Shown here piece by piece: positions 28,132 to 39,332 of a DNA stretch of 64,000 nt. Below the pieces are notes generated by a model. That model was not told where the DNA came from, did no database searches, and was given only the letters and a program-made list of their open reading frames with translations. Source of the stretch: Acidobacteriota bacterium (GTDB taxonomy: Bacteria; Acidobacteriota; Terriglobia; Acidiferrales; UBA7541); contig JAJYLB010000009.1 in assembly GCA_021788095.1 (NCBI GenBank), forward strand, positions 1 to 64,000, given 5' to 3'. Both the position numbers and the translations under genes were made by a program. Position 1 is the first letter of the stretch, and every line of letters starts with the position of its first letter.

Positions 28132-30429
28132 TCAGCGGTCCGTCTTTTCCGTGGATTCTGTCTTTCCGAGAGTCTCGGGGAGGGGCGTTGGCCAGCCGCT
28201 CTCGGGGCGCATCTCGGCGAGATCGGAAACCAAGTTTGCCGCCCAGCGATAGATGTTGTGCTCCCTGACGAGGCGCCGCAATCGCTGCATGCGCGCCTGG
28301 CGTTCCTCAGGAATCATTTCGAGGGCCATGCGGACGGCTTCGGCGAGCTGGTCGGTATCGTAGGGGTTGACGATGAGGGCGTCGCGAAGTTCGCGGGCGG
28401 CGCCGGTGAAGCGGCTGAGGATCAAGACTCCCTGCTCATCGTCGCGCGCGGCCACAAACTCCTTGGCGACCAGATTCATGCCGTCGTCGAGCGAGGTAAC
28501 CATGCACAAATCGGCAGCCTTGTAGTAGACGTCGATCTCCTCATGCGAATACTGCGAGCCGAAAAGGAGGATGGGTGTCCAGTCGGGCGCCGCGAAACGG
28601 TGGTTGATGCGGTCGGCCTCGGCTTGCACTTCGGTCATGAGTTCTTGATAGCGCGGGATGCGAGTGCGGCTGGGCGCGGCGATTTGGACGAACGTGAACT
28701 GCCGGTGATAGAGCGGGTATTTATCGAGGAAGCGCTCGATGGCCCGGAAACGCTCGGGGATGCCCTTGGTGTAATCGACGCGGTCCACGCCAACGCCCAG
28801 GAAGAGCGCCTGGATGCCTAGGCTCTTGAGGAACGCGTCGCGGTCGAATGGGGCCGCCGGCGAGGGCTTCCCGGGCGCGCCGGTGAAGGCGACGCTGATG
28901 GGGTAGCGGCGGACGAGCGTGCGATGACCGCCGCGGCTGACGGCAAAATGATCCCAATCGATGCGCGACTCGAGGGCGGAATCGACCGATTCGACGAAGC
29001 GGTTGCAGTGCGATTGGATGTGGAAACCAACGAGATCGGCGCCGAGAAGACCCTCGAGAAGTTCCCGCTGCCACGGGCAGATGCCGAAGGCTTGGGGATT
29101 GGGCCAGGGGATGTGCCAGAAAATGGCGACGCGGGCGTCGGGCCGTTCCGATTTGATCAGGAGCGGGAGCAGTGCGAAGTGATAATCCTGAACGAGGACA
29201 ACGGGGCTTTCGGCTCCCTTCATTTCCTCGAGGGCCGCCTGGGCAAATTTCTGGTTGACCGATTTGTAGGATTCCCAATCCGTGGTGCGGAAAATCGGCC
29301 GGGTGTGAGCGATATGGCAGAGCGGCCATAGCCCTTCGTTGGCGAAGCCAAAGTAATAACCGTCCTCCTCCTCGGCAGACAGCCATACGCGGCGGAGTGT
29401 GTAACGGGGGTCGCGCGGCGGAACGCGCAGACGATCGCGTTCATCCACGGTTTCGCGATCGGCGTCGCCCGAACCCTGAGCGATCCAGGTGCCGTCGCAG
29501 GCGAGGAGAACGGGCTCGAGGGCGGTGACGAGGCCGCTTGGAGGCACAACGACCTGGAGCGATTTGCCGTCGCGAACGTGGGAATAGGGCTCGCGATTGG
29601 AAATCACGAATAAAGGGCTGCCGCGAAGTTTGCTGCGGACGTGAATCCGGAGCCGCTCCGCCGTCCAGAGGGCCTGTGCGGAGGCCCGCAGATGTGCCTC
29701 CTCTTGGGCGGAGGCGCGCGCCGCGGAGAGGGTCTTGGCAATATGCTCGACTTCCTTGGCCAGTGGCTGAAAGAAGTCGTCTCGCGGGAAGGGCGAGGCG
29801 GCGAGGCCCGCGCCTTTAGGCATCTCGCGGAGCCATTGAGCCATGCGCGCAAGCGGTTGCGTGAAACGCCAGCGAATGAGGAGAAAGGTGATGAGGGCGA
29901 TGAGAAGACCTTCGATCAGAAGAACATAGAGGGCGTTGCGCCAGTCACGGGCCGCGGTGGCATCGATATAGCTGGAGTCGTAGAACAGGCAAACGGCGCC
30001 AACCGTAGAAGGGCCGCTGTGAAGGGGGAGAGCGTAAAGAAAGAGGGAATTCCGCCCCAACTTGAGGAATTCGCTCGAGCCCGCGTTGCTGCCGATAGAG
30101 CGAAGAACGACAGAGGGGGTGCGATTCAATACCTGGAATAGGCCGGGAGTGCCCGTAAGCGGATTGCCCTGATCGTCGTAAACCGCGATGCCGAACATGC
30201 CGGCGCGAGTCTCCACGAGGGAAAGGAGGTTTTGCAGGTCGGTGCTCCGCCCGGGAGCGAGCAGGGCTTCGACGTGGTCTTGAAGATACGGGCCGAGCGA
30301 CTCGGCCCGGGCCCTGACCTCGTGGAACAAGGCGCGGCGATCCGAGCGCGCCTCGAAAACGGCGAAGAGAAGGCCTACCGCCGCGGTAACGGCGACGAGC
30401 AAAATCACCAAGCGAAGGGTCAATCGCAT
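28132..30429 (-). CDS. otsA: trehalose-6-phosphate synthase fused to a membrane sensor module
   Basis: A 765-residue protein. Residues 1-25 are a membrane helix; about 26-160 form an extracytoplasmic sensor-like domain ([33 protein letters not shown]). A second helix (about 165-190, [20 protein letters not shown]) leads into a HAMP-like linker and coiled coil. From about 255 onward is the GT20 domain: [59 protein letters not shown] and [20 protein letters not shown], all close to OtsA active-site motifs. It would make trehalose-6-phosphate from UDP-glucose and glucose-6-P. Ordinary OtsA has no membrane sensor, so activity may be gated by an external signal. ATG at 30429 (GGAG upstream) is chosen. 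No OtsB is present. Confidence 0.88.
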   Translation of the reverse strand: MRLTLRLVILLVAVTAAVGLLFAVFEARSDRRALFHEVRARAESLGPYLQDHVEALLAPGRSTDLQNLLSLVETRAGMFGIAVYDDQGNPLTGTPGLFQVLNRTPSVVLRSIGSNAGSSEFLKLGRNSLFLYALPLHSGPSTVGAVCLFYDSSYIDATAARDWRNALYVLLIEGLLIALITFLLIRWRFTQPLARMAQWLREMPKGAGLAASPFPRDDFFQPLAKEVEHIAKTLSAARASAQEEAHLRASAQALWTAERLRIHVRSKLRGSPLFVISNREPYSHVRDGKSLQVVVPPSGLVTALEPVLLACDGTWIAQGSGDADRETVDERDRLRVPPRDPRYTLRRVWLSAEEEDGYYFGFANEGLWPLCHIAHTRPIFRTTDWESYKSVNQKFAQAALEEMKGAESPVVLVQDYHFALLPLLIKSERPDARVAIFWHIPWPNPQAFGICPWQRELLEGLLGADLVGFHIQSHCNRFVESVDSALESRIDWDHFAVSRGGHRTLVRRYPISVAFTGAPGKPSPAAPFDRDAFLKSLGIQALFLGVGVDRVDYTKGIPERFRAIERFLDKYPLYHRQFTFVQIAAPSRTRIPRYQELMTEVQAEADRINHRFAAPDWTPILLFGSQYSHEEIDVYYKAADLCMVTSLDDGMNLVAKEFVAARDDEQGVLILSRFTGAARELRDALIVNPYDTDQLAEAVRMALEMIPEERQARMQRLRRLVREHNIYRWAANLVSDLAEMRPESGWPTPLPETLGKTESTEKTDR

Positions 30430-30485
30430 AGCTTGACTCCAGGGACGATCCGCCACGGCGGACGTCGCCCCTACGACCCGGCGCG

Positions 30486-31274
30486 TTAGCGGCTCGAACC
30501 GCCGACGACTCCGGCCAGCGGGCTGGAGGCCGTGGCGTAGAGTTTCTTCTCGATGCGGCCGGCGAGGAATGCCTTCCGGCCGGCCTCGACCGCAGCGCGC
30601 ATGGCCTCGGCCATAAGCGCGGGATCCTGGGCGCCGGCGATCGCCGTGTTCATCAAGACGCCGTCAAAGCCCAGCTCCATGGCCAGTGCCGCATCGGAGG
30701 CGGTCCCCACGCCGGCGTCGACGATGAGGGGAACTTCGGTGACTCGCTCGCGTAGAATCCGCAGATTCGTGACGTTTTGCACGCCTAACCCGGAGCCGAT
30801 GGGCGCCCCGAGGGGCATCACGGCGGCGGCGCCGGCGTCTACCAGCTTGCGCGCAACGATGAGGTCGTCGTTGGTGTAGGGCAGCACGACGAAGCCTTCC
30901 GAAACCAGCGCGCGCGTCGCGGCCAGCAACTGTTCGGTCTCGGGGAAAAGCGTTTGCTGGTCGCCGATGACTTCCAGCTTCACCCAGTTCGATAGCCCCA
31001 GCTCGCGCGCCAGGCGCGCCGTGCGAATCGCGTCTTCCGCCGTATAGCAGCCTGCGGTATTCGGCAGCAAAAAGTAGCGATCTCGGTCCAGGTGATCGAG
31101 CAGCGTTTCCCCGGGCCGGTCGGCAAGCTGGATGCGGCGCAACGCGACGGTGACGATGGCGGTTCCCGAGGCTTCGATCGCCTGGGCCATGTCGCGCATC
31201 GTCCGGTACTTCCCCGTGCCCACGATCAAGCGTGAAGCGAACGGGCGGCCGGCAATAACGAGGGCATCTTCCAT
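30486..31274 (-). CDS. thiG: thiazole synthase ThiG
   Basis: A 262-residue TIM-barrel enzyme, close to the usual ThiG length. [49 protein letters not shown] (Schiff-base Lys about 99) and [20 protein letters not shown] are the family blocks. It condenses DXP, dehydroglycine and ThiS-thiocarboxylate to the thiazole of thiamin. AAGGAG precedes the ATG. Here it is alone: no ThiS, ThiH/O or ThiE is next to it, and I saw no TPP riboswitch in the 320 bases upstream. Confidence 0.93.
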   Translation of the reverse strand: MEDALVIAGRPFASRLIVGTGKYRTMRDMAQAIEASGTAIVTVALRRIQLADRPGETLLDHLDRDRYFLLPNTAGCYTAEDAIRTARLARELGLSNWVKLEVIGDQQTLFPETEQLLAATRALVSEGFVVLPYTNDDLIVARKLVDAGAAAVMPLGAPIGSGLGVQNVTNLRILRERVTEVPLIVDAGVGTASDAALAMELGFDGVLMNTAIAGAQDPALMAEAMRAAVEAGRKAFLAGRIEKKLYATASSPLAGVVGGSSR

Positions 31275-31594
31275 GGCGAACTCCTTCTTATTTGCTCGTA
31301 GCAGATGATTGTACCCCCGCCGTCGCTATCCCTCGGAAATTTCAAGTCGCAGAGCGCCTGCCAATCGCCGTGCGGCCTGGTGTCAAAAGTCGCGGGCCGC
31401 CAAGGTAGCACGAGCATCCTGCCTGTGCGGCTCGGGACGAAAAGCGCACAGCCAGGAGTGGCTGTGCTACCGGTCGCTGACGTATCACCCGGCGAAAGGC
31501 GAGGCCGCTGCGACCGGGTTCGGTCGCCCTCAGGACGCGCCGGGCTGCGGCCCGGAGGGCGCGCTGTGCCCACCGGGCAAGGCGGCGAGGGGGA
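31275..31594. other. intergenic region with dispersed hairpin tag
   Basis: No gene. A hairpin CACAGCCA-GGAG-TGGCTGTG (31447-31466) lies within the tag GACGAAAAGCGCACAGCCA, relatives of which occur near 2530, 2637 and 24195. Nothing resembling a TPP riboswitch was found upstream of thiG. Confidence 0.55.
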
Positions 31595-33430
31595 CTACTC
31601 GGCTTTGGGAATATCCTGCTGGGCTTGGGGTTCAGGCCGGGGATCTTCGACGCCGGCGAAGAGCTGCTGGATTTCCGCCTGGTAACGCTCTTCCACCAGG
31701 CGGCGGCGCAGCTTCAAGGTGTAGGTCAGCTCACCTTTGTCAAAAGTGAAATCGCGATCGAGGAGCAGGTAACGTTTGGGACGCTCGAACTGAGCGAGCG
31801 GCTCGGTAAGCCGGGCGATGTCGTCGCCGATCAGGCGTTGCGCCCAGGGATGTGCGGCGATCTCGGCGGGCGTGTCGAGGGGCACACGCTCCTGGCGGGC
31901 ACGGCTGCGAAGGGCGTCGAAATTCGGCACGATGAGCGCGCCAACAAATTTCCGGCGGTCGCCCACGACGCAGGCGTTGAGGATGTAGGGGCTGGCCTTG
32001 AGAAGGTTTTCAATGGGTTGCGGGGCAACGAACTTTCCGCCGGCGGTTTTGATCAGGTCTTTCTTGCGGTCGGTGATGACGAGGAACCCGTCGGCGTCGA
32101 GATGACCGACGTCGCCGGTGGAGAACCAGCCGTCCGGCGAGAGCACCGCAGCGGTCGCCTCCGGCGCCTTGTAATAGCCCTTCATGACGCACGGCCCTTT
32201 CACCTGGATCTCTCCGTCCTCGGCGATGCGCACTTCGACATTCGGTATGGGACGGCCGACCGTTCCGGGCCGGCGCGCGGAAAACGTGTTGGCGGCAATG
32301 ATGGGCGAGGTTTCCGTCAAGCCGTAGCCCTCGAGCACGGGAACGCCGATCGACCAGAAAAATTCGACGAGGTCGCGGCCGAGCGGAGCGCCGCCGGAAT
32401 GGAAGAACCGGATGCGGCCACCGAGCCTGCGCCGGATCCTCCGGAAGACGAGGAGGCTGGCGCAATACCAAACGAGCTTGCGATTCCCGGGGAGCGGACG
32501 GCCGTACGCCCGCCAGCCGACGGCATCGCGCGCTACTCCCAGACCCCAGTCGAATAGCTTTCTCGTTTGACCCCCCAACCGTTCTCTTGCCTCCATGATC
32601 CCCGCGTACGTTTTCTCGAAAAACCGCGGAACCGCCGCCGCCACCGTGGGCCGCACTTCCATCAGGGCGTGGGGAACCTCGTCCATGCGTTCGACGTAGG
32701 CGATGCTCATGCCGCGAAATAGGGCGACGTAACCCATAATCCGTTCGTAGACGTGCGCCAGGGGGAGGAAGGAAAGGGCGACGTCGCCGCGGCGCAAGCC
32801 GACCACCCGCAGGGTGTCAAGCGCGTTCGAACTGAAATTGGCATGAGTGAGCATCACTCCCTTCGGCTGGCCGGTCGTCCCCGAGGTGTAGATAATGCTG
32901 GCCAAGTCGCCGGGCTTGACTTGCGCCGCGCGCCGCGAGTACGCGGTGATGTCCTGGGGAGTGGCGCGGCCAATCACTTCCGAATAACGCCGGATCCCAG
33001 GCGGCAGGGGTTTCCCGTAGGAGGCGACGAAGATTCTTTCGAGCGAGGGCATCCGGTCGCGACAGGACAGCAGACGGTCAACCTGTTGCGAGCCGACCAC
33101 GAACGCCGTTTTCGCTTCGGAGTGATTGATCGCATGTACCAAGTTATCGGCGGATTCGTTGAAGTAGATGGGGACGGTGACTCCGCCCAAGCCGAGGATT
33201 GCCAGATCGGCGATGTGCCATTCCGGCCGGTTGGGAGAAAAGACGGCCACGCGGTCACCGGGGAAAACGCCGGCTTGCTCGAGCGCAGTCGCCAGCCCCG
33301 CGACGTTCCTCATCAGCTCCGCCGAGGAAGCGGCAAGCCAGCGGCCGCCTTCCTTGTGCAGCTGGGCGCGCGGGTTGGGGTAGCTTTCGATCGCGGCGAG
33401 AAAGCTTTGCACGATCGTGGGATAGCTCAT
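31595..33430 (-). CDS. fadD: long-chain acyl-CoA synthetase (AMP-binding)
   Basis: A 611-residue ANL-superfamily enzyme. ATP-loop [19 protein letters not shown] (about 182-200), [16 protein letters not shown] and the hinge [20 protein letters not shown] / [14 protein letters not shown] are all present. The N-terminal domain and insert [18 protein letters not shown] are typical of the eukaryote-like FAA1/long-chain branch. It activates fatty acids with ATP and CoA at the membrane. It is divergent from urocanase and has no beta-oxidation neighbours. Confidence 0.92.
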   Translation of the reverse strand: MSYPTIVQSFLAAIESYPNPRAQLHKEGGRWLAASSAELMRNVAGLATALEQAGVFPGDRVAVFSPNRPEWHIADLAILGLGGVTVPIYFNESADNLVHAINHSEAKTAFVVGSQQVDRLLSCRDRMPSLERIFVASYGKPLPPGIRRYSEVIGRATPQDITAYSRRAAQVKPGDLASIIYTSGTTGQPKGVMLTHANFSSNALDTLRVVGLRRGDVALSFLPLAHVYERIMGYVALFRGMSIAYVERMDEVPHALMEVRPTVAAAVPRFFEKTYAGIMEARERLGGQTRKLFDWGLGVARDAVGWRAYGRPLPGNRKLVWYCASLLVFRRIRRRLGGRIRFFHSGGAPLGRDLVEFFWSIGVPVLEGYGLTETSPIIAANTFSARRPGTVGRPIPNVEVRIAEDGEIQVKGPCVMKGYYKAPEATAAVLSPDGWFSTGDVGHLDADGFLVITDRKKDLIKTAGGKFVAPQPIENLLKASPYILNACVVGDRRKFVGALIVPNFDALRSRARQERVPLDTPAEIAAHPWAQRLIGDDIARLTEPLAQFERPKRYLLLDRDFTFDKGELTYTLKLRRRLVEERYQAEIQQLFAGVEDPRPEPQAQQDIPKAE

Positions 33431-33597
33431 GGCAGGCGCTCTCCCGTTCGGCGGACTCGCGTCGCAGAGTACCGCAGCTACGGCCTCTGGGGCAATTGGC
33501 TTCGAGCGGCTTTGCGCCCGGCGGCAGCCCCTCTCGAATCCACCTCCGGGCTGCGCTAAGATGGCTCTCGAACTTGCCTAGAAGGCGAGGAGGTGCC

Positions 33598-35277
<1,680 letters not shown>

Positions 35278-35289
35278 AGCGGGGGCAAG

Positions 35290-36153
35290 TTGTCTACGTG
35301 CTTCTTCGCGACGGACTTGCACGGAGAGGTTGACCGGTATGACAAACTTCTCGCCTCGATTGTCCGGGAGCGTCCCCAGGCGGTATTCCTGGGGGGAGAT
35401 CTCCTTCCCCTAACGGTCCTTCCCTCGGCGGGAGCCGGCAGGGGAAATGCGGATTTTGTGGAGACGTGCGTGAAGCCGGCGTTCCGGGGGACGCGCGCCG
35501 CCCTGGGTCCGGCGTATCCCCCGATCTTCCTCATCCTCGGTAACGACGACCCCCGTTGTCAGGAGGAGTGGTTTCAGTCGGGATCCACCGAGGGGCTCTG
35601 GCACTACGCTCACGGACGGAAGCTCGCTTTCGAGGAGTTTGCGATCTACGGGTATGCCTGCGTTCCGCCCACTCCGTTTCTCCTGAAGGATTGGGAGTGC
35701 TACGACGTATCGCGGCATGTTCCGCCCGGCTGCGTCTCCCCCGAGGAAGGTCGAAGGAGCGTGCCGGGGGACGAGAGTCGCATCAAGTGGGGGACCATCC
35801 TGCGCGATCTGGACTTGCTCGTTGGGGGAGATCCGCTCGGTCGCGCCATCTTTCTCTTTCACACCCCGCCCTACGGAACCGCGCTCGATCGCGCCGCGCT
35901 GGATGGCAGGACGTACGAGCACGTCGCCCTGGACGTGCACGTGGGAAGCCTCGCGGTGAGGCGGTTCATCGAGGAACGCCAGCCTTACTTGACCTTACAC
36001 GGGCACGTGCACGAATCCACGCGCCTGACGGGCGAATGGAAAACTCGACTGGGTAAGACCGCGTGCATCAACGGCGCCCATGACGGACCGGAGCTGGCAT
36101 TGGTGCGGTTCGATTTGGATTCTCCGTGGGAGGCCACGCGGGAGTTGATTTAA
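35290..36153 (+). CDS. calcineurin-like metallophosphoesterase
   Basis: A 287-residue protein. Metal-binding motifs: FFATDLHGEVDRYDKLL (D-x-H), AVFLGGDLLPL (GGD), FLILGNDDPR (GN-D) and LTLHGHVHESTRLTGEW (GHxH). This is the complete set for a two-metal phosphodiesterase/phosphatase. TTG at 35290 with GGGGG upstream gives coupling to urocanase (12-base gap). The substrate is unknown; the compact form resembles nucleotide phosphodiesterases. Its stop overlaps the convergent nucleotidyltransferase gene by 4 bases. Confidence 0.82.
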   Translation: MSTCFFATDLHGEVDRYDKLLASIVRERPQAVFLGGDLLPLTVLPSAGAGRGNADFVETCVKPAFRGTRAALGPAYPPIFLILGNDDPRCQEEWFQSGSTEGLWHYAHGRKLAFEEFAIYGYACVPPTPFLLKDWECYDVSRHVPPGCVSPEEGRRSVPGDESRIKWGTILRDLDLLVGGDPLGRAIFLFHTPPYGTALDRAALDGRTYEHVALDVHVGSLAVRRFIEERQPYLTLHGHVHESTRLTGEWKTRLGKTACINGAHDGPELALVRFDLDSPWEATRELI

Positions 36154-39100
36154 GTGGTTTCGGCCGCACTTTTCATCGGCAGTTCGCGGGCCGGATCCGT
36201 GACGGCGTCGATCTTCACGGCGTAGCTCGACTGCCCGGCAATCTCTTCGTCGGTGACGATATGGACATCGAGCAAGCCGTCGGTGTGGTACCCGGTCCGC
36301 AGGAAATTCATCTCCGACAGGCAGCGGCTCCAGCCATCCAGCCAGAGCAACAGGTCCGATTCCTGCGCTTTGGAGCCTTGGAAGTGCAGCAAGAGATCGA
36401 TGTCGCTTGCCGGGCCGGCCGTTCCGTTCTTCGTGCTTCCAAACAGGTAGAAAGCCTTCACCCCGTACTTCCGAGGATCCATCTCGGAAGCGATCTTCCG
36501 CGCCATACGGAAGCGCCAGCGCCAGTGTTCTTCGGATCCGCGATCGATCACCTCGGCTCCCGGCTGGGGCGGGCCGACTTGCTGCAAGCGAGGTGATAGA
36601 AATCCCACTGCCTGGTCCAAGTCGGCGTTCAACAGCACCCGCAGGATGAGCCCCTTGGTCTCGAGAGGCACGTCGATCACCCGGAGGGTGTGTTCCAAAT
36701 GCGAAAACTCAGGGAGCAACTCCTTCAAAACGGAGCGAGTGCGCCGCAGGAAAAGCTCGTTGAAGGCGACGGCAGGGTCATCCGGGTAGAGCGGCAGGTA
36801 GCGAATCGAAGCCTCGAAGAGGTCCTGAAAGAAATGGGTTCCGAAGGACAACTCGGGCAGGTAATTGCCGCGTTGGCGCGCTACTTCGATCAGCACCGCC
36901 GTGTTGTTGATGTCGGAGTAGGTGACCGGCACGCCGAGCGTGATGTCTCCGCGGCTCCCCCATCGGCCGGGGCCGATGAGGACAAACTGCCGTTTCGGCA
37001 GCAGGGTATTCAGCCTGCCGACCGCACGCCCCACGTCGCGCATAGCGGCCTGATCCGGGAGTTGACTGTAGCCATCGGCGTCAACGTACACGATGTGGGT
37101 GATTTCGGGCACTTTGCCATTGGAAACGAAATGGTTGGCCGAGAAGATGACCTTGTCTCGCGGCAAATTCTGCGGGATAGGGGTTGGGGCGGCGTTGGCG
37201 CCGAAGCTCTGCGGCCGGCACTGAAGGAGATAGAAGTCGTTTCCGTCGAAGGCGAACTCGATATCGACCGGCGTCCCGCCCCTGGACTGCAACGAAGCGA
37301 GCAATTCGCGAATGCAGGCGACGAAGGGGGTCTTGGCGATCAGTCCTTCGAAGGTAAAAGCCACGTCCTGCGAAGCGAAATCCGGCAATGGGCCGATCAA
37401 CGGCTCGACTCGGTCACGGCTGACGATGGAGACCAAATTGCGGATTTGGGGGTACTGGGCGCCGGCATGGCGGAGAAGTTCAACGGCTTCGACCGTTTCA
37501 AAAGCGTTGGTCTCCAAGTTGATGAGATCAATCCATTTGGGGGAATATTTCAGCACCTCATCGGGTGTGGCATTGGCCCGCAAGTTCGGTTGGCCCGGAG
37601 CAATCAACGCCGGATAATCGTCAGCCACGCGGTCGACAGCGCGCGTTCCGAGGCCGGGCACCATGCGTATCAGGCCGTCTTCCCGCCGGATGCGGGGCGA
37701 CCAACGAAGTTCATTGTTGCTGAAGGCCACGCCGGAGCAGGCGGGCAGAAAGTATTTGCCAACCCGCTGTCCCACGACTTCCTGAATCAGGATGCCCATT
37801 TCCTCGTGGAGGTCGAGAAGACCTCGCTCGGCCCGATATTCGGTTGGGTCCGGCCCAAAGACCGAAGCATAAACTTCCGCCACGGCGTCGGTTAAGGCGG
37901 TCAAACGCTCCTCTCGGGGTCCTTGGTTGCCGAGAAACAGGCTTTTGTACTTGCCCGAGAACGCGGAGCCGGACCGGTCCTCGAGCAGGCTGGAGCTGCG
38001 CACGATCAAGGGCACGTCGCCCAGATCGTCGATGACCAGCGCCAGCCCTTTCGCGAATTCCGACGGGAAAGCAGACCGCTTGAACAGAGCCACCAGATGC
38101 GGATACTCCTGCCGGACCCGCTCAATTTCCATGTATTTGCGATTCAGCACGTCCTCGAGGTCGTTATGGTGCACGAAATGCTGAAGCCAGTCGGAGGTGA
38201 CGTACCACGTCCTGGGCACTTTGACGGCGCGCAGCGGGGGACTCGCCTCGGGCATCTTTTCGATCATTTTCTTCGCCAGAAAGAGTCCCGCGCTCTTGCC
38301 ACCCAGCTTGCCATGGCAGGTGGGAGGAAAGACCACCCTGCCGAGGAGGTCGTAGAAATCCCTCACCTCGATGAAATTCTTGGCGACGTTGATGAAGGCC
38401 ACGTTCTCGGAAAAGAAGCGGCGGATGAGCGAGGCTCGCAGACCCTTCTGCGTAGAGGGGGAGAGTTCGCGTTCCTCGATCCCGATGTGGCGGAACCGCT
38501 CGATGCATGCCATGACTTCGCCGAGGGGGGTGTCCTGGTTTTCCAGGGCCAGCACCAGAAAACTGGCCTTGTCTTCCTTGATCCAACGGGTAACGCAGTC
38601 GAGCACTTCGGTTTCACTCATGTGCTCGGCGGCGATCTGGAACGCCTCACTGGTCAGATCCCCATGGCTCGGCTCCGCCTCGGGGGGCAGGGGCCGATTG
38701 TCGTCGGGAGGAATGGCGCGTTGTCCGTTTGCGCGGGACGACCGGCGTTGCAGGAGGTCCTTGGCTTCGGGAATGCCACTCCAGCTCAAATAGTTGACTA
38801 GTTTTCGGGAGATCCGCCGCAGCAGCGCCGCATCGGTATCTCGCAGAAACTCGAGGACGACGCGCCACTCCCCCTTCTTCGATGGGGACCTATCAGCAGC
38901 CGTCCACGTGTCGAAGGCCGCTTTGAGGCGGCGTTGCGTGATGGCGCTCCCCAGGCGTTCGGCAATCGTATCGATCAATTTGCGCTCTTCTTTGAGGAAC
39001 GGGCCCTCGTCGGATCTCGGCATCTCCTGCCGATAGGAGACCTCGACCGTGCCGAGCGTCTCCCCTTGCACCACGATGTTGGCCGTCTGCACCCAGGGGG

Positions 39101-39332
39101 TTTCACGATAATCGGGAGATTCGATCGCCCGGTTTTCAAAAGCGATACGCGCCTGACAGTCCTGGGGATACTGCCAGCCCGGAGGAAGCACTTCGATGAT
39201 GCCGCGGAAGATTTCGTACAAAGGCAACTCCGTCCGGCCGAGGAGTTCGCCCACTTGATAAAGGCAGTTCAATTCCTTCGCGCGCTCTTGCAGTGCGTGA
39301 AGCATGGATCCGAACTGGGTGTCGTCCGGCAT
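36150..39332 (-). CDS. GAF-like / PEP-synthase ATP-grasp / nucleotidyltransferase fusion
   Basis: A 1060-residue cytoplasmic protein. Residues about 1-150 resemble a GAF-type sensor (LHALQERAKELNCLYQVGEL; ERKLIDTIAERLGSAITQRR). About 150-330 is helical linker. About 340-720 is a PPDK/PEP-synthase N-terminal (ATP-grasp) domain with LGGKSAGLFLAKKMIEKM and VRSSSLLEDRSGSAFSGKY. A family-specific module about 780-880 contains FVLIGPGRWGSRGDITLGVP. Residues about 935-1045 are a Pol-beta-type nucleotidyltransferase: FYLFGSTKNGTAGPASDIDL and LLDVHIV give all three metal-binding Asp residues. The phosphohistidine and TIM-barrel domains of real PEP synthase are missing. It is the last gene of a unit with its paralogue (TGATG overlap) and glutamate dehydrogenase. 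Function is not established; a regulatory role in carbon/nitrogen balance is my inference. Confidence 0.82.
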   Translation of the reverse strand: MPDDTQFGSMLHALQERAKELNCLYQVGELLGRTELPLYEIFRGIIEVLPPGWQYPQDCQARIAFENRAIESPDYRETPWVQTANIVVQGETLGTVEVSYRQEMPRSDEGPFLKEERKLIDTIAERLGSAITQRRLKAAFDTWTAADRSPSKKGEWRVVLEFLRDTDAALLRRISRKLVNYLSWSGIPEAKDLLQRRSSRANGQRAIPPDDNRPLPPEAEPSHGDLTSEAFQIAAEHMSETEVLDCVTRWIKEDKASFLVLALENQDTPLGEVMACIERFRHIGIEERELSPSTQKGLRASLIRRFFSENVAFINVAKNFIEVRDFYDLLGRVVFPPTCHGKLGGKSAGLFLAKKMIEKMPEASPPLRAVKVPRTWYVTSDWLQHFVHHNDLEDVLNRKYMEIERVRQEYPHLVALFKRSAFPSEFAKGLALVIDDLGDVPLIVRSSSLLEDRSGSAFSGKYKSLFLGNQGPREERLTALTDAVAEVYASVFGPDPTEYRAERGLLDLHEEMGILIQEVVGQRVGKYFLPACSGVAFSNNELRWSPRIRREDGLIRMVPGLGTRAVDRVADDYPALIAPGQPNLRANATPDEVLKYSPKWIDLINLETNAFETVEAVELLRHAGAQYPQIRNLVSIVSRDRVEPLIGPLPDFASQDVAFTFEGLIAKTPFVACIRELLASLQSRGGTPVDIEFAFDGNDFYLLQCRPQSFGANAAPTPIPQNLPRDKVIFSANHFVSNGKVPEITHIVYVDADGYSQLPDQAAMRDVGRAVGRLNTLLPKRQFVLIGPGRWGSRGDITLGVPVTYSDINNTAVLIEVARQRGNYLPELSFGTHFFQDLFEASIRYLPLYPDDPAVAFNELFLRRTRSVLKELLPEFSHLEHTLRVIDVPLETKGLILRVLLNADLDQAVGFLSPRLQQVGPPQPGAEVIDRGSEEHWRWRFRMARKIASEMDPRKYGVKAFYLFGSTKNGTAGPASDIDLLLHFQGSKAQESDLLLWLDGWSRCLSEMNFLRTGYHTDGLLDVHIVTDEEIAGQSSYAVKIDAVTDPARELPMKSAAETT

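Noticed and set aside
31275-31594. TPP riboswitch upstream of thiG
   Set aside because: I looked for the CTGAGA and ACCTGA-type conserved stretches and found none; only a dispersed hairpin is present.
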